Under the pieces are notes generated by a model. It was not told where the DNA came from. It did not search any database and saw only the letters and a list, made by a program, of their open reading frames with translations. Positions 33,457 to 44,395 of a stretch of 64,000 nucleotides of DNA are shown here, one piece after another (the first letter of the stretch is position 1; every line of letters starts with the position of its first letter). The translations under genes and the position numbers were made by a program. This DNA comes from Durusdinium trenchii (lineage: Eukaryota > Sar > Dinophyceae > Suessiales > Symbiodiniaceae): positions 1-64,000 of the forward strand of contig CAXAMN010021573.1 in assembly GCA_963970005.1 (NCBI GenBank), given 5' to 3'.

Positions 33457-33958
33457 TTCACTTAACTCAATTCCCCGACGAAATGGGTGAGGGGACGGAA
33501 TGGCGGCTGGGTCCAGTGACTTGAAGGTGTTTTAACAAAGCAGTTTGCGCGTGACTGCAGAAAACTAGTTACTGAATACTTAGCAGACCAAGGAAAGGAA
33601 CAAGTGAACCGAAAGGCGAAAAGTCAGAATTCTTGAAGGTGTTTGAACAAAGGTTAACGCGCGACTGCAGAAAAACTAGTTACTGAATACGTAGCCGATC
33701 GAATTACCGCTGCGCATAGAAACCTGTTTTGGGATATAGGATGCAGAACCACCATGGAACCAAAAAGGAAGGGTGGAGTCACAGCGTAAACAAAAGTTTT
33801 CAGCAGGTACGTGGAAATGGCGTCCCATTTCCATATCCTCGGATACATCGCCAGCTTCGTTGACCAGGCGACGATGCATCCTGCCTGGTCCCCTGCCTCT
33901 TTTTTAACCCAAAGGGAAATTGAATTAATTTGCAACGTGTGGAAACCTTAGAAACAGG
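33457..33958. repeat. Duplicated block, copy 2 (complete)
   Basis: Complete version of the block at 32125-32510. It holds an internal repeat: CTTGAAGGTGTTT...CTAGTTACTGAATAC occurs at about 33520-33589 and again at 33631-33708. The two copies lie in direct orientation about 0.95 kb apart. Confidence 0.9.
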
Positions 33959-34535
33959 TGGTGACACACACGCACACACTGGGGATCAAGCACGTTGGTT
34001 GCGCCACCGCCCAGTTCGGCCTAAGTGAGAAAGGGTGGGGCCAATGTGCCAATAAGTATGCCAAGATATGCCAAGTATGGTGGAAGGCGGTCTTCAACAT
34101 AAAGACCTTTACTCCAAGGCTCCGAAGCTCCCAAACTCCAAGCATCACGGAGCCGAACGGCAGCAGCACAACCCGCCTCCAAGCCTGAAACGGCAGCACG
34201 GACTGAAACGAGGTGGATCGTTTTTTACGAAACGCCACAAACCGAATTGCAGGTACGTCTGTTTTATCAGGCCAGATATCAGCACGGAACGTGACCCTCT
34301 TGGTTGGATCACCAATCGAGCCCGTGGGTGATCCCCCCGCAATGCTTAAAATCCAACGACAAAAGTGAAGAAGGAACCGTCCAATCAGTTTGACAACCAA
34401 AAGGTTCCCTATGATTGCAAAGGCTACACACATGTCAGTGGTATACACATCTTGCAGTGTAGTGCAGTTATATAAATATAACTAAATATATAGATACTCA
34501 TCAGAACTTGTCTGATCGTTTTCTTGTAGTTGCAG

Positions 34536-34615
34536 ATGGCGGAAGTCCAGCCAAACCTAGTTCTTTCTCACAGATTTGGTCTCAACATGTCTCACGTCGC
34601 TGGCGCCGGTCACAG
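34536..34615 (+). CDS. Candidate exon beginning at an ATG
   Basis: Between TTGTAGTTGCAG and GGTCACAG|GTGAAG the exon reads MAEVQPNLVLSHRFGLNMSH then VAGAGH, 80 bases, leaving two bases for the next codon. Both splice borders are good. The ATG may be an internal Met or a start. Function unknown. Confidence 0.45.
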
Positions 34616-34943
34616 GTGAAGGGCGGACGGTCTGGCTACCAACTGTGGCCACTTGGTTGGAGTTGGCAGGCGAACCGGTGTGTAACACAAGATGCAGAGT
34701 TTTTGGAGCCGAAACTGGTAGGGTCACGTTTGTTAGGTCCGGTAGTCTTTCTTTTGGGGCTTTTAATTGTGCCTAAAGGATGTTTTGAGGTTATTGATGG
34801 GTGCTCTTCGTGTTCATGTGATCTTGAATTCCCGTGGGCTACAGCGCTCCTCCCCCCCTCTCCCACCCTCTGCCGGTAGCGTTTTCCAGGGTTCCAAACC
34901 ACCCCCCAACAGTATCTTTGGTCATTTACAGTGGTTTCAGAAT

Positions 34944-35151
34944 AGATGGCACACTCCCCCAAAGATGGTTTATATGGACCCCCATCTAAAGGACATCTTG
35001 GGGTGCCAGTACCATCGAACCTCTGAAATCACTGTCAGTCACTGTGGGGCCTATCGTAAAGCAGGATTCAGCAGGATCCAGCTTTTTGGCCTAGTGGTGG
35101 GTACTCGATGGTACTCGTACTGTTTCAAGGGTCTTTAAAGGCTGCTTTGCC
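34944..35151 (+). repeat. Family G dispersed repeat, copy 1
   Basis: AGATGGCACA, CATCTAAAGGACATCTTGGG and TTTAAAGGCTGCTTTG occur in the same order and spacing as in 54012-54167. Confidence 0.6.
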
Positions 35152-35325
35152 CTGAAAGTCAAGTCAACTATTTCAAAAAGGGTCTTTGGAGATCTTGAAG
35201 TTTGGAATTTCCTTTTCTTGGGTGGGGTCAAACATAGGACGGTTTACCTGTAAACATAAAGTCTTGGGTGGTGTCAAACATAGTCTTTGGACTTCGGGAA
35301 CCAAAGCACCTGTAAGACGTCTTGA

Positions 35326-35422
35326 GAGTCGGTGGCGGTTGGGGGCGCGGGGAGTCTCCGTCGTGGCGGCCAGAGACTCCGGAGACTCCGTTGGAGCTGA
35401 AGACCGGGTCTGGCGGATGTAG
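35326..35422 (+). CDS. Candidate exon, unknown protein
   Basis: A short GC-rich frame reads ESRWRLGARGVSVVAARDSG then DSVGAEDRVWRM and TAG. Upstream border unclear. A second + frame is also open. Confidence 0.25.
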
Positions 35423-35531
35423 AGTCAGTACCAACAGCCTCACAAAGCAAACACCTTTGCGGGGGGTCTTTTTCCCCAAACAGTTTACTGTTGGGGTTCT
35501 ATCTTAGAAAAAAAGAGCTGGCCACACTCAC

Positions 35532-35720
35532 TGGCCGCGCCCCTGAACTCTGTGGCTGGGCTCTGCGGCTGGGCTCTGCGTCCAGGCCTTGTCCTCCTCT
35601 TGTCCTTTGTGGCTGGGCTCTGTGGCTGGGCCTTGTCCTCTGTGGCCTGGCTCTGTGTCCGGGTCTTGTCCTCCTCTTGTCCTTGTCTTGGCCGCGCCCC
35701 TGAACTCTGTGGCTGGTCTC
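35532..35720. repeat. Minisatellite of CTGTGGCTGGGCT / CTTGTCCTC units
   Basis: GTGGCTGGGCTCTG and CTTGTCCTCCTCTTGTCC alternate, and GGCCGCGCCCCTGAACTCTG is repeated exactly at both ends. The repetitive reading frames on both strands here are artefacts of the array. Confidence 0.8.
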
Positions 35721-36453
35721 TGTGGCCCGGTTTACTGGAGAGGAGTGTGGCCGAACAAATAGCGATGTCAATGCGTTTGCCCTTGGGGTGAAGGTAATTA
35801 AGGCGTACCAAGAAATCGTTTTTTGACTAATGTTGGTCTAAACGAATCGTTTTGAAGCTGTTTGGGGTCTATGCCGGTATAATTTTATTCGTGGACCCCG
35901 CAACAAACAGTGTTTTGGTCTATTTTCGGTCCTTGGGAGGTCTCCCTATTTTATTTGGGATATGCTTCGTTCAACTAGTCTTGCAGCACACGTCGTCAGG
36001 GCGTTCCTGACGACCATTACAGCGTCCGACTTGGATCCATGAAGACATGATCCCCAGCTCTGAGGTTTTGCAAGGAGAAGTCCGAGAAAGTGCAAGAGCC
36101 TTTAGTTCAGGACAGATTGATCAGATTTCTTCAAGCCTCAAGGCAAGCGTCCTCAACCTGAGATCAAGAAACATGATGTTTTTGTGGTGAATGAATGGTG
36201 GTGAAGGAGTTTTTTCATCGGAAAATTGGACATCATTCAACATCATGGAACTGTGGAAGAGCTTGTACGGAAAAGACGCCAACGTCAACGTCAACGGACC
36301 ATGGACTTGGCGAAGAAAAGAGACCGGAAAATCGATGGAAAACGTGGTTTCTATCTATCACTCCCTGGTCAGAACCGTCGGACCCGACTCGATCCGGTCA
36401 CGCATGGTCCCCGCACGAAAGAAGGGGAGAGGTCCGTCGTTCCGGTCGTCACG

Positions 36454-36645
36454 TCAGGCCCGTGACGTCCAGTCGTTATCGATGACGGGATTCCTTGCTC
36501 TGCTCGTCGATGACGTACGTTCCCCCACCACGTGGACGCGAACAATGCCATGGGATCCATGGTCCATTTCATCGGCTTCCGACTCCGGGCGCTCCATGGG
36601 GGGTAGAGAGACCTTTCGGGGAGTTCTCCCCGCGGGCAAGTGCAC
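36454..36645 (-). CDS. Candidate coding segment, strand uncertain
   Basis: The minus-strand frame reads HLPAGRTPRKVSLPPMERPE then SEADEMDHGSHGIVRVHVVG, protein-like and with G/C-ending codons. A plus-strand frame (36191-36658, 155 codons) covers the same island and is also open. I cannot decide between them. Confidence 0.25.
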   Translation of the reverse strand: MHLPAGRTPRKVSLPPMERPESEADEMDHGSHGIVRVHVVGERTSSTSRARNPVIDNDWTSRA

Positions 36646-36659
36646 GGAGAACGCTTAAT

Positions 36660-37980
36660 TGGTACATCAAGACCATCAAAGGCGGTTCCAGCTTGTTGAT
36701 GGATGTTGATGATAAGCGTTATGAGAAGAAACGTGCGCTTTCGTGCTTGGCCTCACTACCGAGACTCGTGAACAGGTTTCCCCTTTCTTGGAACAACGAT
36801 GCAGAACATTAACACTGTTTTTTTTTTTTTGACCTCTTAAAGCTCCAAGCTACAAATGGGTGCCGTTCCACTTCCAAGTTTGTGTTTTTTTTCCTAGCCA
36901 AAATAGAATACGTATGAGTATGTGACTACAATATGCAGGACTCCCAAGCCATGGTCTTGAGTCTGTGTGTGCCCCACTGTGGTTTGTATTGCTTTGTTTA
37001 AAGACACAGCTTTGCTGCCAGGATCAGCTGCATACAAGAAAGTGACAGGTTGGGAGTTGGGAATATCGTGATCCGGTAATCTGAAATAGATCGTGGCACG
37101 GTTTCCAAGACATTTTCTACGAGGGGATCTGCATTTCTACCTATTTAGGGGACCACTATAAGTCTTTCTCTGGGACACCGGTCAAGGATCCGTTTTCTTC
37201 GCCGTTTGACGCCAGGACGTCAGCAATACCCTGGAGCACATGAAGGGCTTTCTCGGCGAGAAGGCACCTGTTTCACCGTGTTTTGGGAGATTAGATACTC
37301 AAGCTTCGAGATTTGGGAGGTGTTTGGGATGTTTTTGTACATAGTAACATTTACAACTGATATATGTCCCACTATATAGATAGATACTATGAGGTAATCA
37401 CCCAAGGTACACCACCAACTTTGGTAGCGTTCCTGAAGAGCTTAGACTGTGACTGATCCTTCTGCAGGGTGTAGATGCTCAAGAAGGGTTACTACTAGGG
37501 CACCATCCGGAACTTTTTAAAGAGGGCTTGTACCATTTGGCCGCCAACGGCATTTCTTGTGTCTTCTGGAACCCACCCTTCAGACGCCTTTCGCCTGGAA
37601 CACCTGGAACATTCACCTTGGTTTGATCACTCCCGGCTACAAATGAGGCAACACTTGGTTTAGTAAGCCCTTTGGTCACTAGCACTTTTGCCTTCTCCTG
37701 GTTTCTATAGATGAAACGATTGAGCAATTCAGGACTTAGTGTAGGAGCAGAGATGGGCAGATAATGTTCTGGTTTGGGCCTTGGAGGGTGGACGTCTCGC
37801 AAGAGGGTGGGCCTACATATCATACAATTACTCTTTTCCCAAATCCTATATACGTCAATAATCATACATATATAATAATTGATTATATATGTAACATATG
37901 ATTCTTGACAATTGTTGTTGACTAGAAAAAAGGCCAAGTTTGAGTCTATTTTCTGTTTTTGTTGGGCCTCCCTTTTGCAA
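36660..37980. other. No convincing exon
   Basis: AT-rich. The minus-strand frame 37988-37479 (169 codons) is long but has AT-rich codons and no splice-like border. Its part EHYLPISAPTLSPELLNRFI is somewhat protein-like, so an old remnant is possible. Confidence 0.3.
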
Positions 37981-38077
37981 AAGGTCATGACTCGACCAGG
38001 GCTCCAAACGGTCGCCGTCCCGCAGCAAGCAACACCAAACCCGCCAGGAGAAGACCAGTTGATACCCGAGGCAGTGG

Positions 38078-38374
38078 ATGTCAGCAGTTCCTGAGGAAGA
38101 CAGACATGATCGATTCCCGGTCAAAAAAACCACTAGGATCCACTATACTTCGGTCCATGGCATCGACACTAGGGTCGGACATCCCATCCAACACCTGGCA
38201 TCCCATCCTCCCGAGCGTCGACCTGTCGGTCTGAACCCCTCGGCGGAGCATCTCATTGTCTCACCGAGTTCCGCACGGAGCAAGCAGCGGCGCAAGCAAC
38301 GGATGACAATGACCAGCGGGATAGATGAGGAACCAGAGCATGTTAATCCAGTTTTACGAGTAGCCAATGTTTAA
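38078..38374 (+). CDS. Candidate coding segment, unknown protein
   Basis: A 98-codon frame reads MSAVPEEDRHDRFPVKKTTR and further NPSAEHLIVSPSSARSKQRR to ...PVLRVANV and TAA. Codon bias is best in 38215-38345. It may contain more than one exon. No domain is recognised. Confidence 0.3.
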   Translation: MSAVPEEDRHDRFPVKKTTRIHYTSVHGIDTRVGHPIQHLASHPPERRPVGLNPSAEHLIVSPSSARSKQRRKQRMTMTSGIDEEPEHVNPVLRVANV

Positions 38375-38825
38375 ATCCCCATGGTTTAATCCAATTTTAC
38401 AATTTTAATCCAGTTTATATAATCCAGTTTAAGCCAATGACCAGATGTTTTACTTAGGCCCGCGACGGGTCGTCCTAATAGGCCTACTTCAAATACAGCT
38501 TCGAAGGTATCCTGGTTGTGACCTCAGCCATATTTGATGCCAGGTTGATCTCGCTAATCTGCAGACTCTACACCGCCTCCCCCACTGGGTTTTAAGGAGC
38601 TACAGTGGAGCCATTTGTCACCCAGATCATAGACTTGTATATATGCTGTGCATTCGTTCTGCACGAATACAAGACAAATTTAGCCAATCCTTCCTGGCCC
38701 ACCATTGATTTAATAGTCTATTTCCCACCATCTACTCCCACCATCTACTCCGAATTTGCACTAAATTTAAAAACCAGGTTACATGGATGTGTTTCCTGAC
38801 CATTTTCTTGCAACAACACCAGCAG

Positions 38826-38969
38826 CCATACACTCCATACACCTACCACTGGGAAGAGAACACTTTCGACCTGGAGCCAAGCGGCTCCCGGGGGTCGCTG
38901 GGAAGGCCTCGGCCGGCGGACTCCTACCGCGGCTCGGACGGTGACCGAAACAGACCCAGCTTTGAACAG
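38826..38969 (+). CDS. Candidate exon, Tyr/Ser/Arg-rich
   Basis: After ACACCAGCAG the phase-0 frame reads PYTPYTYHWEENTFDLEPSG, then SRGSLGRPRPADSYRGSDG, ending at GAACAG|GTCGGA or earlier at GGACG|GTGACC. Strong G/C third-position bias. The composition suggests a disordered segment. Confidence 0.45.
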
Positions 38970-39666
38970 GTCGGACGGGGACTTGAGACAACTGGGTTGC
39001 TGGTCTTCAGCTTGGCCACTGAAGCGACTTAGACTTAGACTTGATCGTCCGCAAAACTGGGCTTCGATGTTTCTTTTCTTAGAATATGTGGGGTCATGGG
39101 GTGACAGCCCCGAAGAGATGTGAAAAGTTTATAAAAGTTTGGGAGACGGCCTGGGCGCAGGTGTAATCGTTACAAACACATGCGTGTTTTTTGTTTGTTT
39201 CTTTTCTTGTTTGTGAGCACTTTGTGATCGTTTGTGAAATATGTGTGATTATTTTGTGAACTGTAAATTTGTTGTGAATCAGGTTTAGCAACAGGAGCAG
39301 GACAATCACATTTGATTCACAACATATTCACACATTTGTTGCAACAAGATCACGAAAATGACATGTCCAACGTTTGGAAAGTCAAGTCTCAAGGTCAGAC
39401 TTGTAGGGGACCCATAGACTGTACCAAGTAGCGATGCATCCACCGGTGTGGTCCTTGGAAGTCATTTTCTTCTCATCGCCAGCCGCGATCGCATGCAGCG
39501 GGACGTTAAGCTGCTGGAGCCCAGCTGCTCCAGAGATGTCTTCAGGATTGGTGCCCTAAAAGACCTCCAGATAGGGGATTCTTTGTGGATTTGATATGAT
39601 TTGAGGCAAAGTCCAACTTGTCCAACAACAGGGGAAGCAAAGTCCAACAGCTTCACCAGCTCGCAG

Positions 39667-39804
39667 GGGAAAACCAAGTCCAACCGCTCTTCACCGGTCG
39701 CCGGGCCTGCTCCGGGCGTCTCATCCGGACGTCTCACAACCGGTCGGGTTGGGCCGTGTGACCTCGGCCGTGCAGTTGAGAGCAACAACGTCGAGAGCAG
39801 CCAT
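39667..39804 (+). CDS. Candidate 46-codon exon, Ser/Gly/Pro-rich
   Basis: The exon lies between the acceptor CAGCTCGCAG and the canonical donor CAT|GTGAGT, phase 0 at both ends. It reads GKTKSNRSSPVAGPAPGVSS and on to AVESNNVESSH. Codon bias is clear. Probably a disordered linker. Confidence 0.45.
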
Positions 39805-40317
39805 GTGAGTTATCTCCACGCCTGGTGAAAAAATGGTAGACTTTTTTCCTGCCAAATGAGCGTTCGTTCGTGTTTGGTTCCATAACTAGCTTTTGAAAGT
39901 GGTGCTCAAGCAGCCTCCATGGACAGGTCTCAACTCCTTCGACGAGACTGTTTGTAGGTGCTTTGAAACCAGTCTTGGGCTCCTGTGAGAATGTTCTGTG
40001 CAAGCCAGGTTCCATTTGCTGGACATCGAATTTGAGTTCGTACCCCCAACCATGCGTTGAAAGGTGGAAATGCTTCGATGCACAGCCACCTGTAGAGATG
40101 AACAAGCGATTTCATTGACATTTACAGATTTTACATGTATCTATGGCAGCCCCCTTTGTTCCCCAAAAATGTGAGAAGGTAGTTGAATCTCCAACCCTGG
40201 TTCACATCCCAACCTTCCGAGAGGGTCTGTGGATCTCCAACCCAAGCAATTCTTCCAGACGAAGAAGAAATAACTTTTTCGTCACCAGGTTTGGATTCAG
40301 GCCATCGACAAACCCTC

Positions 40318-40385
40318 ACCCTTGTTGCTAGTAGCGTCCTTGCTCCTAGTAGCGATGCCCTTGTTACTAGTAGCGTTCTCGTGCC
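40318..40385 (-). repeat. CTACTAGTAGC-type dispersed tandem repeat, locus 2
   Basis: Read on the minus strand, units such as CTACTAGTAACAAGGGCATC and CTACTAGGAGCAAGGACG follow each other. On the plus strand they encode a chance LLVASLLLVAMP pattern. Confidence 0.75.
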
Positions 40386-41164
40386 ATGCCTGGCCACTCG
40401 GCCGAGAGTGCCGAGAAATTCGTGGTCGCCGCCAGAACAACCACCCGCGCACGGGTTCGGTGGTGCTTCCAAGCGCAGCGCTGGTGGTATGCAACGCGAA
40501 AGAGATAGAGGATCCCCAGATAGAATCCCTAATATAGCCCAATCAAATTCATTCAAATTCCAAAAATCCCAATGAAGTCACCGAATTATACTCCAGAGAT
40601 GGTACTGTCTGTATAGAGGATCCGAAATGTGTGAATCCCTGTGAAGGATCTTTTGCAGCTGTAAGATCGCGTAGACCAGAATTTGTTTCGTACAAGTTGG
40701 GTGTCGCTTTGGACTTTTTGCTGCTCATCATCGTTTTCCAATCACCAAATCCCATTTTTCTTGGGGGTTTAGCAGATCTTAGCTACCAGATTTTTCTAAC
40801 TTGTCACCCACCAGTGTTGCATCCGTAGGTCATCATCTGAAGTCTGTCTCTGATTTGCCCATGCACCTTATTGACTCGGTCGTTCCGAGTGCCGAGGACT
40901 GGACGTGCTGCTCTTCCGTTCTATAAGTAGGAGCATGTCACCATGGCATGCCGCTGTGATGGCATGTCACCATGTTACTTCAAAGGCTTCGTAGAAGGTC
41001 AAACTTGCCAGCCATGGATCAGAACAGAGAAAACGGAGACCCTTTCCCCCATGATGAAACACGGTCATCGTCGGAACAAGGTTTGCAGAGGGCGGAGCAG
41101 ACATGAGCAGATCAGAAGATGGCAAATTCTAGGATGCATTTGGCACAAACTTTTTTGCCTGCAG

Positions 41165-41314
41165 TCAAAGAACCACAGGAGATCAAAAGACGCGGACCGT
41201 GCGCCTCCGACGCCGTCGGACCAAACCATCGGTCGTCTTGGAAGGCGCTGACTCAGCGGTCTCAGCGCGCAAGCGAGCGTTTGGGGAAGGCTGCCGATCT
41301 CAAGAGCTCCGAAG
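41165..41314 (+). CDS. Candidate 150-bp exon, unknown protein
   Basis: After TTGCCTGCAG the phase-1 frame reads KEPQEIKRRGPCASDAVGPN and then QRASERLGKAADLKSSE, ending at CCGAAG|GTGTTT in phase 1. Arg/Ser-rich with good codon bias. Confidence 0.4.
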
Positions 41315-41785
41315 GTGTTTGGATTCCAAACCCATCCCAGTCTCACCAAGTCAGAAGGTACGACTGGAGCCCTAGGGTTACTTTTGAGCATTTCTAATCA
41401 ACCCAACCCTTTCGGTTCGGAGCCCAGAGTCTTGGAGAAGAACATCAGAAAGGCTTTAGAGAGGCCGGTTCGGTGAATCTGGCCCCAGATCCTTATATAC
41501 TGTAAGACTTAGAACTTAGAACGTTTTAGAACAAGTATATACATGGAACATGATATTTTGCCAGCATATGATCATTTTGCCAAATTGAAAACCATGGAAA
41601 CTGAAAGATGAAATGGTTCCGCTATCAAAGACGCTCCCGTCCGACGAACAGATGACGATCACTCGGACCCACCGAAGATTGACAACGATAGTGACAACGA
41701 TATATACTTCTCATCTCTCAAAAAGCACCACGGCACCACGGCATTTTGAAGCTCTCCGCCGTCCCCGGTCGCACTGCACGGTGCT

Positions 41786-41897
41786 TTGGGGCCAAAGACC
41801 ACCCTCGCTGCGGACCGGACCACCTCTCGGCCAATGGCGGTTTTCGGCACCGCTCCCGTCTCGATGTGCGAAAACGGCGAAACCTCTCTAGCAACAG
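41786..41897 (+). CDS. Candidate exon, unknown protein
   Basis: The frame GPKTTLAADRTTSRPMAVFG then TAPVSMCENGETSLAT ends at CAACAG|GTGGAT. The 5' border is unclear. Codon bias is good. Confidence 0.35.
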
Positions 41898-42036
41898 GTG
41901 GATTTGAAGGAGGTGGGTTTGTTTGGATCTATGATGAGTCATACAAATGTATCATATATTATCATATGGTATTCTGTTCAACCACACCGCTCCAAACGCA
42001 CGTTTTCATCCGTTGTCTGGGTCGTCCCGCCGCCAG

Positions 42037-42300
42037 CATTACGCCTACAACGCCACGTTGGACTTTTCCATGGGCTCCTTTTCAGTTGGGGTACCCCAGC
42101 CGGACCGGGCCTTGGCGCTTCACCGTCTTAGCTTGGCATTGGGTGGTGATGCGTGGAAAATGGAGCGGGTGGAACATGGAATCTTGGGAGTGGAGATTGC
42201 GTACGATTCCTGCATTAAGATGCGGCTTGTTTCCACCCAAGAATTTTGGAAGGCTCAGCCAGGCTCGGCTGGGAAGGTGCTTGGTGTAAGGCCTTTCATG
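42037..42300 (+). CDS. Candidate coding segment, unknown protein
   Basis: After CGCCGCCAG the phase-0 frame reads HYAYNATLDFSMGSFSVGVP, then ALHRLSLALGGDAWKMERVE and IAYDSCIKMRLV. It remains open to 42627, but the codon bias fades after about 42280, so the end is approximate. It looks like part of a folded domain. No family is recognised. Confidence 0.35.
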
Positions 42301-43067
42301 TTGTCAAGTTCACCAGGAAGATGCACAGGGATAGGGCTGCCCCCCAAAGAATCAGGAATTGAATGGTGTCTTGATTCTTCACTCTACGGTACACAGACAG
42401 TGCACTGTGCACAGTCTATTGGTTGGCCTTTAATTGGAACCCGAGAAGCAATTATAATTAAATGGCATCAGAATTGGCTCTTCCATATGTTGGTTCCATG
42501 TGGGGGTTCCTTCTGGGAATCTATTAAAAGAACCGTGGGCTTCCGTAGAGGGCGTGGGCTTCCGTCTTGGCGTCCACGTGAATCCTGGGCACATCACGCA
42601 GTATTTGTGCCCCCAGGTCAGAACTGATCAAGCCGACCAAAGCCAAATCTGTTGTTGGCTTCACCACACCATCTCATTTTGCACACCCTTTCTGATGGCT
42701 GCTAAAGCCAATCTGTTGGGGAGTCTCCCATTTTCATCACCATCTCATCTCCTCGAAAGACCAGGTTAAACCAAGACTCCGAGTTGTGACATGGGTGCGA
42801 CAATTCTCTAGAAGTCGGTACAGAAAGGTTTCCTGTAGAAGTCTTAAAGGTTTCCAGTCTGACCCAGGTCCAAACCTGGTCCTGAAAACCTCCTTGAGTG
42901 ATCTTGAGTGACAGTTGTTTGTATGACCAACTCCAGTGAACATGAGGTTCAACTGACCTGTCAGGCTTCCATGACATGCGTGGGAGCTTCTGCGACATGT
43001 GTTGGGATTTTGCTAGCTTGAACTTTTTGGGATGACCAATGGATGAACTTTCTTCGTTTCTTCGCAG

Positions 43068-43124
43068 GTCAATGTCCGCCCGGACACCGGCTGCGAGGAT
43101 GAGGGCGTGCCGAAGCACCCGACG
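43068..43124 (+). CDS. Candidate exon upstream of the retroelement (57 bp)
   Basis: Nineteen codons between the acceptor TTTCTTCGCAG and the donor CCGACG|GTGCGT read VNVRPDTGCEDEGVPKHPT, phase 0 in and out. The pyrimidine tract is good. The next candidate exon at 43890 has a matching phase. Confidence 0.5.
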
Positions 43125-43334
43125 GTGCGTGGGGTATAAACCGAGACGTGGAGCCGCTCCTGCGGCTCCACCGAAGGGTCCGGGGGAACCTCTGAAGCCT
43201 CGAAGCCGTGCGAAAAGATGGTCGAGTCGAAAGCAGAAGCTCTTTTCGGGGCACTGGTAGAGGATGCCTCGACTCAAGGCCATTGTGCCAAGTTCGACGT
43301 TGGTATATTTGATACATTTGTAAAGGACCTTTTC

Positions 43335-43420
43335 GACCCGACAGTTGGGGGACCCGACAGTTGGTAGGGGCCGACAGTTGGTAGGGGACCCGACAGTTGG
43401 TAGGGGACCCGACAGTTGGT
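43335..43420. repeat. 19-bp tandem repeat, about five units
   Basis: GACCCGACAGTTGGTAGGG repeats with small losses in the third unit. It lies in the putative intron between 43124 and 43890. Confidence 0.85.
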
Positions 43421-43889
43421 TTCAATCTGTTGCCACAAAGATGCTCCCTTATGCTCTCACGGTTCTCGATTCTGGTGGCTGGACCAACACAAGACCTCAA
43501 CGCTAGGCTCGCTTGGCTGTGAAGCTCGTGCCGGGCCTCGTGGCTGTGAAGCGAAACAAAATGGGTGACGTTCTTCTCCAAACGATCCGAAACCGGGCGC
43601 GATCCAAACAAGACCTGACCAGGTCCGACAACAGGGAGGATTTGAGTTCTTGAAGCAGGGCGGAATGAATCAAATTGAAGACATTTTGGCATGAATCTGG
43701 TTACTTTTTAGTCCATCTTCATCCACTATATTGTTCTTAGATGAAGTTTAAGCCAAGCTCTGCCAGACCTCTACCCTCCAAACGAACTTTTGAAACCCAT
43801 CACACCGGTGTGCACCGCCCCCCACGACCATGTGTACTCCGTGGACTCCTTGTTCCCACCCGAAGGCGGTGGGCATCGGTGGGCAGCAG

Positions 43890-43992
43890 ACCTTACGATT
43901 CTTCGCGTCGAAGGCGGAAAGCGCCCGGAAGCAGGCGGGAGACCCCGGTCTCCCGCGGAGCGACTGGTGGGAGGGTGCGGTCCGGTGCGACG
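43890..43992 (+). CDS. Candidate exon just upstream of the retroelement
   Basis: After GGGCAGCA(G) the phase-0 frame reads TLRFFASKAESARKQAGDPG, then SDWWEGAVRCD, and stops at GACG|GTGTAAGC in phase 1. Codon bias is strong. The next exon on the far side of the retroelement (52051) needs phase 1, which fits. Confidence 0.45.
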
Positions 43993-44281
43993 GTGTAAGC
44001 GTCGACTTCCCGGCCTGTTTGGCTAGGCGTATAGGCGTATTGGTGATGTTTTTCACTTGCTCAGCAAACACTCTGACCAACACTAACACCTCATGTTGAT
44101 GATCATAAGTGGTATAGAAAACAAGAAAAACACTTGCTCATTGTAGCCCTCTATCAGCGGTTCACATGAGCCTGGCAATCTTGTCTGCAGTGAGATGGGG
44201 AATAGAGAGTCTGCAGGGACACTGGTTTGGGGAGCAGCACGGAACTCTGCATCATTGAGTGTGGAGAGTCCCTTGCACGAT

Positions 44282-44335
44282 AGAATATTATATTATACAC
44301 ATATCATAAATTATATGTATCATATATGTATCTGC
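44282..44335. repeat. AT-rich tract at the 5' edge of the retroelement
   Basis: TATTATATTATACACATATC and TATGTATCATATATGTAT precede the Gag-like frame. A similar but longer tract follows the element at 51852-51952. Confidence 0.6.
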
Positions 44336-44395
44336 GTCCCCGTAGGTTAAGATGTTTCTCACTTACTTGTTTTCTGCAGTGTTGGCTTCAGTTTT

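Noticed and set aside
32125..33958. Interpretation of the duplicated blocks as long terminal repeats
   Set aside because: No TG..CA ends, no primer-binding site or polypurine tract, and no polymerase between them; kept as a duplication only.
35485..35811. Repetitive 108- and 90-codon minus-strand frames
   Set aside because: Created by the minisatellite; no other sign of coding.
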